This document shows positions 26,110 to 34,717 of a DNA stretch of 48,605 bases, piece by piece (the stretch's first letter is position 1; each line of letters begins with the position of its first letter). A model generated the notes under the pieces. That model was not told the origin of the DNA. It searched no databases and worked only from the letters and a program-made list of their open reading frames with translations. Both the position numbers and the translations under genes were made by a program. Source of the stretch: Pseudomonadota bacterium (GTDB taxonomy: Bacteria > Pseudomonadota > Alphaproteobacteria > Acetobacterales > Acetobacteraceae); NCBI GenBank assembly GCA_021816925.1, contig JAKAWQ010000022.1, positions 1 to 48,605 of the forward strand, written 5' to 3'.

Positions 26110-28767
26110 GTGATAATGGTGGGCATCATGGGAGGATCCGCGTCGCACGCGAGCGTCACAGCGCCGGCGGCTGAGACGCTTCGCGATTTGCTCCGGCAAT
26201 TCGAGGAACGCGGCGAAGCGGTCGCGATCGTCGCGTTCGGCGAAGGCGATGCCGGCACGCGCACTTTCGGCGAACTTGTGCGCACCGCGAGAAGGATCGC
26301 CGCGCGCATCGGCAAGGAAAGAGCGGGCGGGAGCACGGTCGGGCTGATGGCGGCGAACGGCCCGACATGGGTCGAGGGTTTTTGGGGCATCGTCGCCGCC
26401 GGCATGACGGTCATGCCGATCGACATCCAGGCGAGCAATGAGGAATTGCGCTCGATGATCGAGAAGGGCGCGTGTCACCTGGTGCTCGCCGACGCGCAAC
26501 GGATTGAGCGATTGCGTCGGATCGTGCCCGAGTGCACGACGATTTCTCTCGAAACGGCGCGGGAAGAATCCGAGGAGGGGATTACGCCGGGCGGTAGTGC
26601 GGAAACCGCCGTGCTGGCGTTCACGTCCGGCACGACCGGCACGCCGAAGGCGGTGCCGCTCAGCCACGCAAACCTGCTCTCGAATGTGCAGGCGCTCTTG
26701 GCGGAGCGCATCGTCGGACCCGACGACCGAGCGCTCATTCCGCTGCCGCTCCATCATGCGTATCCCCTGACCGCCGGCATGCTGACGGTGCTCGCGGCGG
26801 GCGCGACGATGGTCTTTCCCGAGGGTCTCAGCGGCCCGCAGCTTGTCGCGGCGCTGCACGAAGGTCGGGTGACCGCGCTGGTCGGCGTTCCGCGTCTTTA
26901 TGCCGCGCTCGTCGCGGGCGTTTATGCCGAAGCCGCGCGGCGGGGCGGGCGCGGCGCGCGACTCTTTCCCGTCCTTCTCGCCGCCGCGAGCTTTTGCCGC
27001 CGCCGGCTCGGGCTGCCGGTGGGCAGGCCGCTTTTCCGGGCGGTGCGGCAGCGCGTGGGGTCGGAACTCCGGCTGCTCGTCAGCGGCGGCGCGGCGCTTT
27101 CCTTCGAGGTGGAAGCGGCCCTTCTCGGGTTGGGCTTCGAGGTCTTGACGGGTTACGGTCTCACCGAAACATCGCCGATCCTCACCTTCAATCGTGCGGG
27201 CCGTTCGCGGATCGGTTGCGCGGGCGAACCGCTTCCGGGCGTGCGTTTGCGCATTGCCCATGCGGATTCTGAAGGCGTGGGCGAGATCGAGGCAACCGGA
27301 AGCTCCGTTTTTTCCGGATACCGTGACGATCCGGCGGCGAGCGAAACGACCTTCACGCCGGATGGCTGGTTCCGCACCGGCGATCTTGGTCGCCTCGATA
27401 CCGGCGGGCGTCTCTTCATCATGGCGCGGGCGAAGGAGACGATCGTCCTCTCAAGCGGCAAGAAGGTGGATCCGGAGTCGATCGAGGCCGCGTATGGCGG
27501 GGATCCGGTGATTCGCGAGATCGCCGTGTTCGGCCGGGACGATAGGCTTGTCGCGGTTGTCGTTCCGGATGAGGAGGCGATAAGGCGGGCAGGCGCGTTC
27601 CGACCGGAGGGGCTGATCCGCGACGCACTCCAGACAAAGGCACGCACGTTGCCATCCTATCTCAGGCTTGCCGGCTTCGCGGTGACGCGCCAGCCTCTGC
27701 CGCGCACGCAACTCGGCAAGCTCCGCCGCCATCAACTGCCGCAGCTCTTCGGCGACGCCGGGAAGGCCAAGAGAGCCACGCCGGAGGCGCCCGCGGTTGC
27801 ATCGAGTGCTGGCGTTCAGGTGGAGGATCCGCGCGCCAAGGCGATCTGGAATTGGCTCGGGACGCGCTATCCCGGGCGCGCGCTCGATCTGGAAACCAGT
27901 CCCCAGCTCGATCTCGGCATCGATTCGCTTGAGTGGGTTGAACTGACGCTGGCGCTTCAACGGGAATTCGGCATCGCACTTGCCCAGGAACAGATCGCCC
28001 GCATCGTCACGATGGGCGATCTCTTGCGTGAAGCAGTGGCGGCGCCGGCGGTGGCAGGTGCGCAAGAGGCGGCGAAACGAGAGACGCTCTGGCCCGAACC
28101 GTATGGCATGGGTGTGCGGCTTCTGCGCCTTGGCGGCGAGTTTCTCGTGCGGGCCTCAATGCGCGGCTTGTTCCGGCTTCGCGTCGAGGGGCGGGGCGCG
28201 CTACCGCGACCACCGTTTCTGCTCTGCCCCAACCATCTGAGCTATCTCGATCCGTTTGCGCTTGGCGCCGCGCTGCCGCACCGGGTGCTCAGCGAGACTT
28301 GGTGGGCGGGCTGGACGGGCCTCCTTTTCAGCTCTGCCCTACGCCGGCTGTTCAGCCGGGCGGCGCAGGTCATCCCGATCGATCCGGATCGCGCCGCGGG
28401 CGCTGCGGTTGATCTCGGCGTCGCGGCGCTGAGCCGTGGCCACGTGCTGGTCTGGTTTGCCGAGGGCGGTCTCAGCCCGGATGGTTCGTTGCAGCCGTTC
28501 CGGCCCGGCGTCGGCGCGGTGCTCGCGCGGCGGTCGGTTCCGGTGGTGCCGGCCCTTGTCACGGGGAGCGACGAGGCGTTGCCGCCCGGAAGGCACGTTC
28601 CGTTGCCGCATCGGATTGTTGTCCGGTTCGGAACGGTGATCGATCCCAGCACGATCGCGCCGGAGCTTGAGCCGCAATTGCGCGAGTCCCGGATCGCCGA
28701 GGCGCTGCATGAGGCGGTTGCGCGGCTCCGACCCGAGGCCAACGCGGGCCGGGGTTCCGGGTCGTGA
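26110..28767 (+). CDS. three-domain adenylation-ACP-acyltransferase protein (Aas-like)
   Basis: The 885-residue protein has an adenylate-forming domain (about 10-560) with the P-loop FTSGTTGTPKA (about 170-180), GYGLTETSP, WFRTGDLG and PRTQLGKL. An acyl carrier domain follows, with the phosphopantetheine serine in LGIDSLEW (Ser606). A C-terminal PlsC-type acyltransferase has NHLSYLD (His709/Asp714) and FAEGGLSPDG in place of FPEGTRS. It could activate a fatty acid, load it on its own ACP and transfer it to a lysophospholipid. E. coli Aas has the reverse domain order and no ACP. The start is ambiguous (GTG 26110, ATG 26116 or ATG 26128). The stop overlaps the MFS gene. Confidence 0.85.
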   Translation: MIMVGIMGGSASHASVTAPAAETLRDLLRQFEERGEAVAIVAFGEGDAGTRTFGELVRTARRIAARIGKERAGGSTVGLMAANGPTWVEGFWGIVAAGMTVMPIDIQASNEELRSMIEKGACHLVLADAQRIERLRRIVPECTTISLETAREESEEGITPGGSAETAVLAFTSGTTGTPKAVPLSHANLLSNVQALLAERIVGPDDRALIPLPLHHAYPLTAGMLTVLAAGATMVFPEGLSGPQLVAALHEGRVTALVGVPRLYAALVAGVYAEAARRGGRGARLFPVLLAAASFCRRRLGLPVGRPLFRAVRQRVGSELRLLVSGGAALSFEVEAALLGLGFEVLTGYGLTETSPILTFNRAGRSRIGCAGEPLPGVRLRIAHADSEGVGEIEATGSSVFSGYRDDPAASETTFTPDGWFRTGDLGRLDTGGRLFIMARAKETIVLSSGKKVDPESIEAAYGGDPVIREIAVFGRDDRLVAVVVPDEEAIRRAGAFRPEGLIRDALQTKARTLPSYLRLAGFAVTRQPLPRTQLGKLRRHQLPQLFGDAGKAKRATPEAPAVASSAGVQVEDPRAKAIWNWLGTRYPGRALDLETSPQLDLGIDSLEWVELTLALQREFGIALAQEQIARIVTMGDLLREAVAAPAVAGAQEAAKRETLWPEPYGMGVRLLRLGGEFLVRASMRGLFRLRVEGRGALPRPPFLLCPNHLSYLDPFALGAALPHRVLSETWWAGWTGLLFSSALRRLFSRAAQVIPIDPDRAAGAAVDLGVAALSRGHVLVWFAEGGLSPDGSLQPFRPGVGAVLARRSVPVVPALVTGSDEALPPGRHVPLPHRIVVRFGTVIDPSTIAPELEPQLRESRIAEALHEAVARLRPEANAGRGSGS

Positions 28768-30068
28768 ACGAGGCGGTGCGGCGGGAGCTTCCCTGGTGGG
28801 AGATCCTGTGGAGATATTCGCTCTTCGAAGCCGCCGATTCCTCCTGGTCCCTGATCGTGGTCTCGACCTATTTTGGAGCCTTCGTGCAGATTGTGCTCGG
28901 GCTTCCGGCGACGGCGTTCGGCTGGTCGGTGACGGCCGCGAGCATCGTGATCGCGCTCGCTTCGCCGGTGCTCGGCGCCGCGGCCGACGAAAGCGGCCGG
29001 CGCCTGCCATATCTCAGGATCTCCGTTGCCGGCGTTGTACTGCTGACCGGCCTCATTGGGTTGGCCGGCTCGGCGTGGGCCGCGCTTCCTTGTTTCATGC
29101 TCGCCTATATCTTTGCCAATGCCGCATTCACTTTCTTCACAGCGATGATCCCGGCGGTCAGCAGCGAGCGCAGCGTGAGCAGGGTGGTCACGATGACGAT
29201 CGGCGTCGGGTATATCGGAAGTCTCATCTGCCTCACGTTGTTCGGTTGGCTGGTTCCGCAGAGCCCCAATGTCGGGAAGGTCTTTCCGCTGATGGCGGTA
29301 GCGTATGCGGCCTTCGCGCTCCCGGTTCTGTTGGGCAGTCCGGATTTCCCGGCGCGGGCGGGATATCGCCTGAATCTCCGGGCGCCTTACCGGCGTGTTC
29401 GCGAGACCTTCGCCGCGGCGCGAAGGCATCGGCATCTCTTTTTCTTTCTCATCGGGGATTTTCTCTACGAGAACGCTGTGGCGTCCGTCATCACCCTCAT
29501 GGGTCTCTATTCGCGCAACGTGATGGGCTTTCCGACGAGCGAGCTCAGGGCGATCTTCGGGCCGGCGATCATCGTTGCGGTGTTGTCGGCCTGGTTCCTT
29601 TACAGTCCGCTCATCAAGGCGATCGGGCCGAAGCGTGCCGTTCTTTTCGTTCTTTGCATCTGGCTTCTGGTGTTCGCGGCGACAGACGCCATCGGGCCAC
29701 AAACGGTGCTTCGCCTGGACTCGCTCGTTCTTACGGGAAGGATGCTCTTCGTCGTGCTCGTGGCGCCGCTCGCCGGAGTGGGTCTCGCCGGCGTGTGGTC
29801 GTCGAGCCAGGTGTTGCTGACGGCGCTGACGCCGGTGGAAAAGTCCGGGGAATTCTGGGGGCTCTACAATCTTTCAGGGAGGACGGCGAGCGTGCTTGGT
29901 GATGCGACCTGGTCGGGGCTGCTCACCTTGTTCGGCGAAGGAAGCGCCGGCTATCGCATCGCCGTTGCCGGATTGGCGCTCTACGTTCTGCTTGGCGCCG
30001 GGTTTATTCTATCCTTGCCGGACGTCCGTCCGTCGCGCGCGAATTTTCTCGGCTCGCCGGCGAGTTGA
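28764..30068 (+). CDS. MFS transporter, UMF1-like
   Basis: The 434-residue polytopic inner-membrane protein has about 12 predicted helices. It starts MNEAVRRELPWWEILWRYSLFEAADSSW, shows PVLGAAADESGRRLPYLRI (the MFS loop 2-3 motif) and a late segment EKSGEFWGLYNLSGRTASVLG typical of the UMF1/Atg22-like group. GTG at 28764 overlaps the previous stop (GTGA), so it is translated with the Aas-like acyltransferase. E. coli pairs Aas with the MFS lysolipid flippase LplT, which makes lipid transport an attractive but unproven role here. Confidence 0.85.
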   Translation: MNEAVRRELPWWEILWRYSLFEAADSSWSLIVVSTYFGAFVQIVLGLPATAFGWSVTAASIVIALASPVLGAAADESGRRLPYLRISVAGVVLLTGLIGLAGSAWAALPCFMLAYIFANAAFTFFTAMIPAVSSERSVSRVVTMTIGVGYIGSLICLTLFGWLVPQSPNVGKVFPLMAVAYAAFALPVLLGSPDFPARAGYRLNLRAPYRRVRETFAAARRHRHLFFFLIGDFLYENAVASVITLMGLYSRNVMGFPTSELRAIFGPAIIVAVLSAWFLYSPLIKAIGPKRAVLFVLCIWLLVFAATDAIGPQTVLRLDSLVLTGRMLFVVLVAPLAGVGLAGVWSSSQVLLTALTPVEKSGEFWGLYNLSGRTASVLGDATWSGLLTLFGEGSAGYRIAVAGLALYVLLGAGFILSLPDVRPSRANFLGSPAS

Positions 30069-30420
30069 CCAAGGGGGGCGGCGGACGAGGCCTCAGGCGA
30101 CTGAGGCGAGGGCCGGTCGAGGTTGGCCGCCACGGCCCTGCGGGCCACCCTCCCCAAGAAGGGGAGGGAAAGGGACAGGGTGTGGTCCCAAGCCGACCTC
30201 GCCGAGAGGTCTCAAACTGGGTTGATGACCCGCATGGGGGGACGGTCGGGCGGCTGGCGGGCGGGGGTTGGCCGGGGCGGGATGAAGCAGTTGGAAGTGG
30301 CGGGCGTTCGTCCGCCGCCCCTTCGCGCAACGGATCGTCAGGAACCGTTACGCGGAATGCCAGGATTCCGCCTTTGTTGGCGCTCATGGTTTTGTGAGCC
30401 GTTTCCGGGGGAGGCCACTT
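30069..30420. other. intergenic region rich in inverted repeats
   Basis: About 350 bases of very G-rich sequence between the MFS gene and the GT-C gene. Besides the hairpin at 30148-30168 it contains a second weaker one (CCGCCACGGCCCTGCGGG, about 30128-30144) and runs of G. No credible reading frame is present. A promoter for the downstream gene must lie here, but I could not pick one with confidence. Confidence 0.5.
30148..30168. repeat. perfect inverted repeat, CCCTCCCC-AAGAA-GGGGAGGG
   Basis: Two 8-bp arms around a 5-base loop, followed by AAAGGGA rather than a T tract, so it is not a standard terminator. Its form resembles dispersed intergenic palindromes of high-GC bacteria. It could also act as a 3' mRNA stabiliser for the MFS transcript. 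Confidence 0.6.
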
Positions 30421-32007
30421 ATGGAGTGTCGTCCGATCGGCTCGGCTGACCGGGCGCGCAAGGCGGGCCGGATTGTGCCGATCGCCTTGTTCTGTGCGAT
30501 CCTTGGCCTGGCTCTCGCTCTCAGGCTTCATGGGCTCGGAGCGAAGCCGTTGTGGCTGGACGAGGTGTTCACCCAAAAGCGTTCGGCACTCAGCGTGCAT
30601 GGCCTCATTCTCGATTCGCTCCGCAATCGCCACAGCCCGCTCTTCTTCCTGATCGAGCATGTGATGCTCGGGTTCGGATCCGGCGCGGCGACGCTCCGTC
30701 TGGTGGCGGCGTTCACTGGGGCGTTTTGCGCGGCGCTGGTGTTCGCGATCGGGCGCGAGGCAGGCCTGAAAACGGGCGCGGTGCTGGCGGGCCTGATGGC
30801 GGCGCTGGCGCCGCTCCAGGTCGGCTTCGGGCAGGAAGCGCGGTCCTACACGCTGATGCTGGTGCTGATCCTGGTGGCGCTTTGGGGGCTGGTGCGGATG
30901 GCGGCGACGCCGGAGCGGGTGCGCCGCCCGTGGCTGGATCGCGCGGGGTTGCCCGGTGCGTGGGCCGCGTACGGGCTTGGCACCGCCGGCGCGCTCTGGG
31001 TGCTCGGCGATGCAGTGCCGTGGCTGATTGCCGCCAATGTTGCGATGCTGGCGGTGATCCTGCCGCGGATCGAGGGGCGGGGCGGCTTTCTTGTCCGCTG
31101 GATTGCGGTGCAGGCGGCGATCGTGGTGATCGCCGGGCCCGTCTATCTTGCGATGGTCCGGGCGGTGCATGCAGAGGTCATAGGTGGGTTCCTCTGGATT
31201 TCACCGCTGACGCCCGGGTTTCTTTGGACCGATGCGGCAAGCCTTTACGGGCTCTCCGACGCGACGATGGTGTCGATGCGGCTGCTGCCGGGCCCGGTTC
31301 CCTATCTGGCGCCGGTTGCGATCGCGCTCGGGGGGCTCGGTTTCTTCGTGCTGCGGCGCGCGCCGGGGCCGCGCGCGGTGCTGCTGATCGCGGCGGCGGG
31401 CCTGCCGGTGGTGCTGGCGCTGGTATCGCTGGTCCACCCGGTGCTGCTGCCGCGTTATCTCCTGTGGAGCGCCGCACCGTTCTTCGTGATTTCCGGGGCG
31501 GCGGTCGAGGCGCTGCCGCGGGCCGTGCGGCCAGCGGCGCTCGGCGTGGCGGCGGTGGTGCTCACGGTCAATCTCTTTCCCTACTACCGAGCCGAGACCA
31601 AGCCGCGCTGGGATCTTGCTGCGTCGTTCCTGACGAACCGGAGCAAACCGGGCGATGCGGTGCTGGTCGCGGACGGCGCGGCACCGGTGATGCTGCGGGC
31701 ATATTCGGGGTCCACGCAACATTTCGTGACGACGAGGCAGGTCGCGCGCGCGGCCGAGGCGCTGGCCAACGGCGGGCGCGTGTTCGCGATCTACGGGCCG
31801 GCCGGTCAGGGGAAACTGCCTTCAGAATCAGCGTTTTTTGCGAATGCGGCGGCGCTCGGCGTAGCCGGCGCGCGGCAGGCGATCGGGCAAGAGATCACGA
31901 TCGAAGAGATCGATCCGCGCGGCCGCGGCGGGCTGGTGGCATGCGGCGGCGCTGGGGGCGGGGAGCCGGCCGATCCGCGGCAGTGCCCGCCCGGCGTCAG
32001 GAGCTGA
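30421..32007 (+). CDS. GT-C (GT39/ArnT-like) lipid-linked sugar transferase
   Basis: The 528-residue membrane protein has an N-terminal helix followed by the loop LGAKPLWLDEVF. Asp47-Glu48 is the catalytic pair in the first periplasmic loop of dolichol/undecaprenyl-phosphate mannosyltransferase-like enzymes. About ten helices follow (FGQEARSYTLMLVLILVALWG is family-typical) and a soluble C-terminal part (about 405-520). These enzymes move a sugar from a polyprenyl phosphate to lipid A, protein or another glycolipid on the periplasmic side. The ATG at 30421 has GGGGAGG 7 bases upstream. The 3' end overlaps the convergent VTT gene by 11 bases. Confidence 0.85.
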   Translation: MECRPIGSADRARKAGRIVPIALFCAILGLALALRLHGLGAKPLWLDEVFTQKRSALSVHGLILDSLRNRHSPLFFLIEHVMLGFGSGAATLRLVAAFTGAFCAALVFAIGREAGLKTGAVLAGLMAALAPLQVGFGQEARSYTLMLVLILVALWGLVRMAATPERVRRPWLDRAGLPGAWAAYGLGTAGALWVLGDAVPWLIAANVAMLAVILPRIEGRGGFLVRWIAVQAAIVVIAGPVYLAMVRAVHAEVIGGFLWISPLTPGFLWTDAASLYGLSDATMVSMRLLPGPVPYLAPVAIALGGLGFFVLRRAPGPRAVLLIAAAGLPVVLALVSLVHPVLLPRYLLWSAAPFFVISGAAVEALPRAVRPAALGVAAVVLTVNLFPYYRAETKPRWDLAASFLTNRSKPGDAVLVADGAAPVMLRAYSGSTQHFVTTRQVARAAEALANGGRVFAIYGPAGQGKLPSESAFFANAAALGVAGARQAIGQEITIEEIDPRGRGGLVACGGAGGGEPADPRQCPPGVRS

Positions 32008-32689
32008 CGCGGAGCATTCGCGTGCGGCGGACGATCACCAAGGCGAGAAGGCTGGAGACGACGAGGAGCGTCGCGCCGATTGCCAATTCGATTCCATGGT
32101 CAAGCTGACTGCCGTGGCCGATCAGCACGAAGATCACGGTCTGGGGCAGATAGCCGATCGCAGAAGCGGTGAGGAACGGGACGGCCCTGAGGCTGGCAAC
32201 GCCGGCCAGCAGGTTGAAAGCGAGATTGTTGCCGACCGGAAAAAGGCGGACTGCAAGCGTGGCGGCGAAGGGGCGGGCGGCGAGCGCGGCATCGAGGCGG
32301 GCGAGGCGCCCGGCAAGCCGCCGGCGGACGAAATCCCGCCCGATCGCACGGGCCCAGAACAGATTGGCGGCTGAGCCCGCCAACTGGGCGGCGAGGGCAA
32401 GCGCGGTTGCCGGGATGAGCCCCCAGCCATACCCGGCGGTGAAGGCCACGAGCTGGCGCGGCAGGCCGACCGCGCAAGCGATCGCACCGATCACGACGAG
32501 GGTTGCGGCGTCGGCGGGCCGGCCGGACGCCATGTCGTGCAGAGTTTCGGTGACAGGAAGCCGGTTCAGCGCGAGCGCTGCCGCGGTGAACCCGGAGGCC
32601 AGAAGCAACGGCTTGCCGAAGGCGGCCAGACCATTGATCGGCACCGGAGGTGGCCCCGGGATCGGTGACGAGGCCGATGGGTCTGTCAT
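31997..32689 (-). CDS. VTT-domain (TVP38/DedA-like) membrane protein
   Basis: The 230-residue protein has about six hydrophobic helices. The VTT core is GLPRQLVAFTAGYGWGLIPA and RLFPVGNNLAFNLLAGVASLRAVPFLTAS with IGYLPQT. DedA/VTT proteins are lipid scramblases or polyprenyl-phosphate transporters in several bacteria. Its ATG overlaps the stop of the GT2 gene (ATGA). With the GT2 and the convergent GT-C gene it could make a route in which a polyprenyl-linked sugar is made, flipped and used. Confidence 0.85.
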   Translation of the reverse strand: MTDPSASSPIPGPPPVPINGLAAFGKPLLLASGFTAAALALNRLPVTETLHDMASGRPADAATLVVIGAIACAVGLPRQLVAFTAGYGWGLIPATALALAAQLAGSAANLFWARAIGRDFVRRRLAGRLARLDAALAARPFAATLAVRLFPVGNNLAFNLLAGVASLRAVPFLTASAIGYLPQTVIFVLIGHGSQLDHGIELAIGATLLVVSSLLALVIVRRTRMLRVSS

Positions 32690-33432
32690 TCGGCAGGGAT
32701 CGGACGGGCGGGGACGATCTCGGGGCGATTGCAACGGTGCTTGAGCCACCAGACGCCGGCAAGATCGACGATGCCGACGGCGAGACGATCGAGCGTTCCG
32801 TAATGCGAGTGCCCGGCGGCGCGTGGCCGGTGATGCACCGGCATTGAAACGACGCGTCCGCCTCCGCGCAGGAAGAGGGCGGGGAGGAAGCGGTGCATGT
32901 GATCGAAGTGCGGCAGCTCGAGGAAGGCATCCCGGCGGAATAGTTTGAGGCCGCAACCGGTATCGGGCGTGGCGTCGCCGAGGAGGAAAGAACGGACGCG
33001 GTTGGCAATGCGCGAGCCGATCCGCTTCATCGCGTTATCCTGCCGACGCTTGCGGTGGCCGGCGACCAGCAGAGGCGAGCCGGGGTTGTCCTCGCGCCTG
33101 AGTGTTGCGAGCATGGCCGGGATGTCCGCCGGATCGTTCTGGCCGTCGCCGTCGAGGGTGGCGATGATGCGCGCTGTGGCGGCGCGGATCCCGGTGACGA
33201 GGGCCGCGCTTTGGCCGCAGCCCTGCGCGTGGTGGATTGTGTGGAGATCGTTGGCGCGGCGAACGAGCCCGGCGAGAATTGCCGGCGTTTCGTCCGTGCT
33301 GCCGTCGTCCACATAAACGATCTCGTGCGGGGTCGTGGCGAGGGCGGCACGGATCTCCGCGATCAGCGGCTGGATGTTCGGTGCTTCGTTGTGCACCGGG
33401 ACGACAACTGCGATTTCTGGCGATTCGATCAT
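32686..33432 (-). CDS. family 2 glycosyltransferase, polyprenyl-phosphate sugar synthase type
   Basis: The 248-residue protein is of the DPM1/GtrB kind: VVVPVHNEAPNI, YVDDGSTDETP, the metal motif TLDGDGQNDPADIP, GCGLKLFRRDAF, and RAAGHSHYGTLDRL near the C-terminus. It likely transfers a sugar from a nucleotide donor to undecaprenyl phosphate at the cytoplasmic face. It lacks the two C-terminal anchor helices found in many GtrB proteins, so the downstream membrane protein may hold it at the membrane. The ATG at 33432 begins the conserved domain. Confidence 0.9.
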   Translation of the reverse strand: MIESPEIAVVVPVHNEAPNIQPLIAEIRAALATTPHEIVYVDDGSTDETPAILAGLVRRANDLHTIHHAQGCGQSAALVTGIRAATARIIATLDGDGQNDPADIPAMLATLRREDNPGSPLLVAGHRKRRQDNAMKRIGSRIANRVRSFLLGDATPDTGCGLKLFRRDAFLELPHFDHMHRFLPALFLRGGGRVVSMPVHHRPRAAGHSHYGTLDRLAVGIVDLAGVWWLKHRCNRPEIVPARPIPAE

Positions 33433-33769
33433 GGGGTCGGGCTCCGGATGATGACGGTCCCTCACTACCTCCGATGTGGTTCTCCGCTGCAATTCGGGCG
33501 GTTCCGTGTTCGGAATGAGGCGGCGGTGGACTTATTGGTAACGACAGGTTTCGAATTGTCTTCATGCAGAAAAAGTGAGAATTGGTGCCGGTGCACGCCA
33601 TAGGGAATGCGGTCTGGACCGGCGGATCGATGACGCGTTCGAGATCGCTTCGGCACACTGCGCACAAGACGCGCGGCGCTTTTCGCGATGACATGGCAAG
33701 GATGGCGCCGGAAAGGGGTGCGCGGCCGTTTCGGTGGGAGGGTTGGGTGAGGGGGGTGCGACGCCGGGA
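33433..33769. other. intergenic region, no gene seen
   Basis: About 335 bases between the start of the GT2 gene and the end of the alpha/beta hydrolase operon, both leftward. The part around 33520-33590 is clearly AT-richer than its surroundings and probably holds the GT2 promoter, but I see no box pair good enough to name. No terminator hairpin with a T tract was found behind the operon. Confidence 0.4.
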
Positions 33770-34717
33770 TCAGGCCCAGAGATAGCGAGCGACGAGCCAG
33801 GAGTGGATGAGGGCGGCGACCTCGTCGCTGTTGCGGTCCATCATGATCATGTGGCTGTTGCCGCGCATGCCGCGCTCAGGAAGATCGATGATGTCGATGA
33901 AGCCGCCGGCGGCGCGGATTTCCTCGGCAAAGGCGACGCCGCGGGCACGGATTGCGGGCCAACGCGGGTCCTGCTCGATGTAATCGCCGTAGAGCACAAG
34001 CTGAGGAATTGAGGTGAGTACATTGATCTTGGCGGGCTCGCCGGTGGCGGCGGGCTCGAGGAGGATCAGGGCCTTGACGAGGGCGGGGCGTTCCTCCGCG
34101 GCACGCCAGCCGAAGAAGCCGGCCTGGCTGTGCACGAGAAGGATGGAGGGGCCGACGCGGTCGAGGAGCGCGAGATAGGCATCGAGGATGAAGTCGTCGG
34201 TGGCGGTGAAGTGCGGCACGACCTGGCGGACGAAGTCGAGCCAGTGATCGGCCGGTAAGAGATTGCCGGGGAGAGGCGCTGCGTTATCGTAATGACCGTC
34301 GCCGACACGAAAGCGCTGCCAGGGATTTTCGAGCGGGGTGAACGGCGGCTCGCCGGGAAAGATGTCCGGAAAGATCGAAAAACCGCTGCGGCCGCGCTCG
34401 ACCGCATCCGAGACGTAGGTCGCCCAGCCGCGGCGAAGGAAGAAGTTCTGCCAGCCCTCGCGGCCGCCGGGCGTGGTTTCGAAGCAGGCGCCGGTAAGAC
34501 CGCCGCCGTGCCAGAAGAGGAGGGGAAAGCGGCCGCGGCGCTCCGCGGGGATCATGTACTGGGCGTACATGGCGCCGGCGAGATAGGTGCCATTCGGATC
34601 GATGCGCACGGGCATGCCACCCGGGCTCAGGGTGACCTCGCGGACCGGCTTGCCGGAAATCTCGAAGGGGCGGCCGCCGACGTGGAAGCTGCCCCAGGAG
34701 GCGAGCGCGACGGTCAT
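33770..34717 (-). CDS. alpha/beta hydrolase (esterase-like)
   Basis: The 315-residue hydrolase has an oxyanion-hole motif HGGG (70-73), the nucleophile elbow HSQAG (Ser197) and a C-terminal His in RGMRGNSHMIMMD. It has no signal peptide. The N-terminal ASWGSFHVGGRPFEISGKP is typical of a poorly characterised esterase group. It directly abuts the CoA-transferase stop (0 bases) and is the last gene of the sulfatase operon. Ester or thioester hydrolysis in the same pathway is likely; the substrate is unknown. Confidence 0.8.
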   Translation of the reverse strand: MTVALASWGSFHVGGRPFEISGKPVREVTLSPGGMPVRIDPNGTYLAGAMYAQYMIPAERRGRFPLLFWHGGGLTGACFETTPGGREGWQNFFLRRGWATYVSDAVERGRSGFSIFPDIFPGEPPFTPLENPWQRFRVGDGHYDNAAPLPGNLLPADHWLDFVRQVVPHFTATDDFILDAYLALLDRVGPSILLVHSQAGFFGWRAAEERPALVKALILLEPAATGEPAKINVLTSIPQLVLYGDYIEQDPRWPAIRARGVAFAEEIRAAGGFIDIIDLPERGMRGNSHMIMMDRNSDEVAALIHSWLVARYLWA

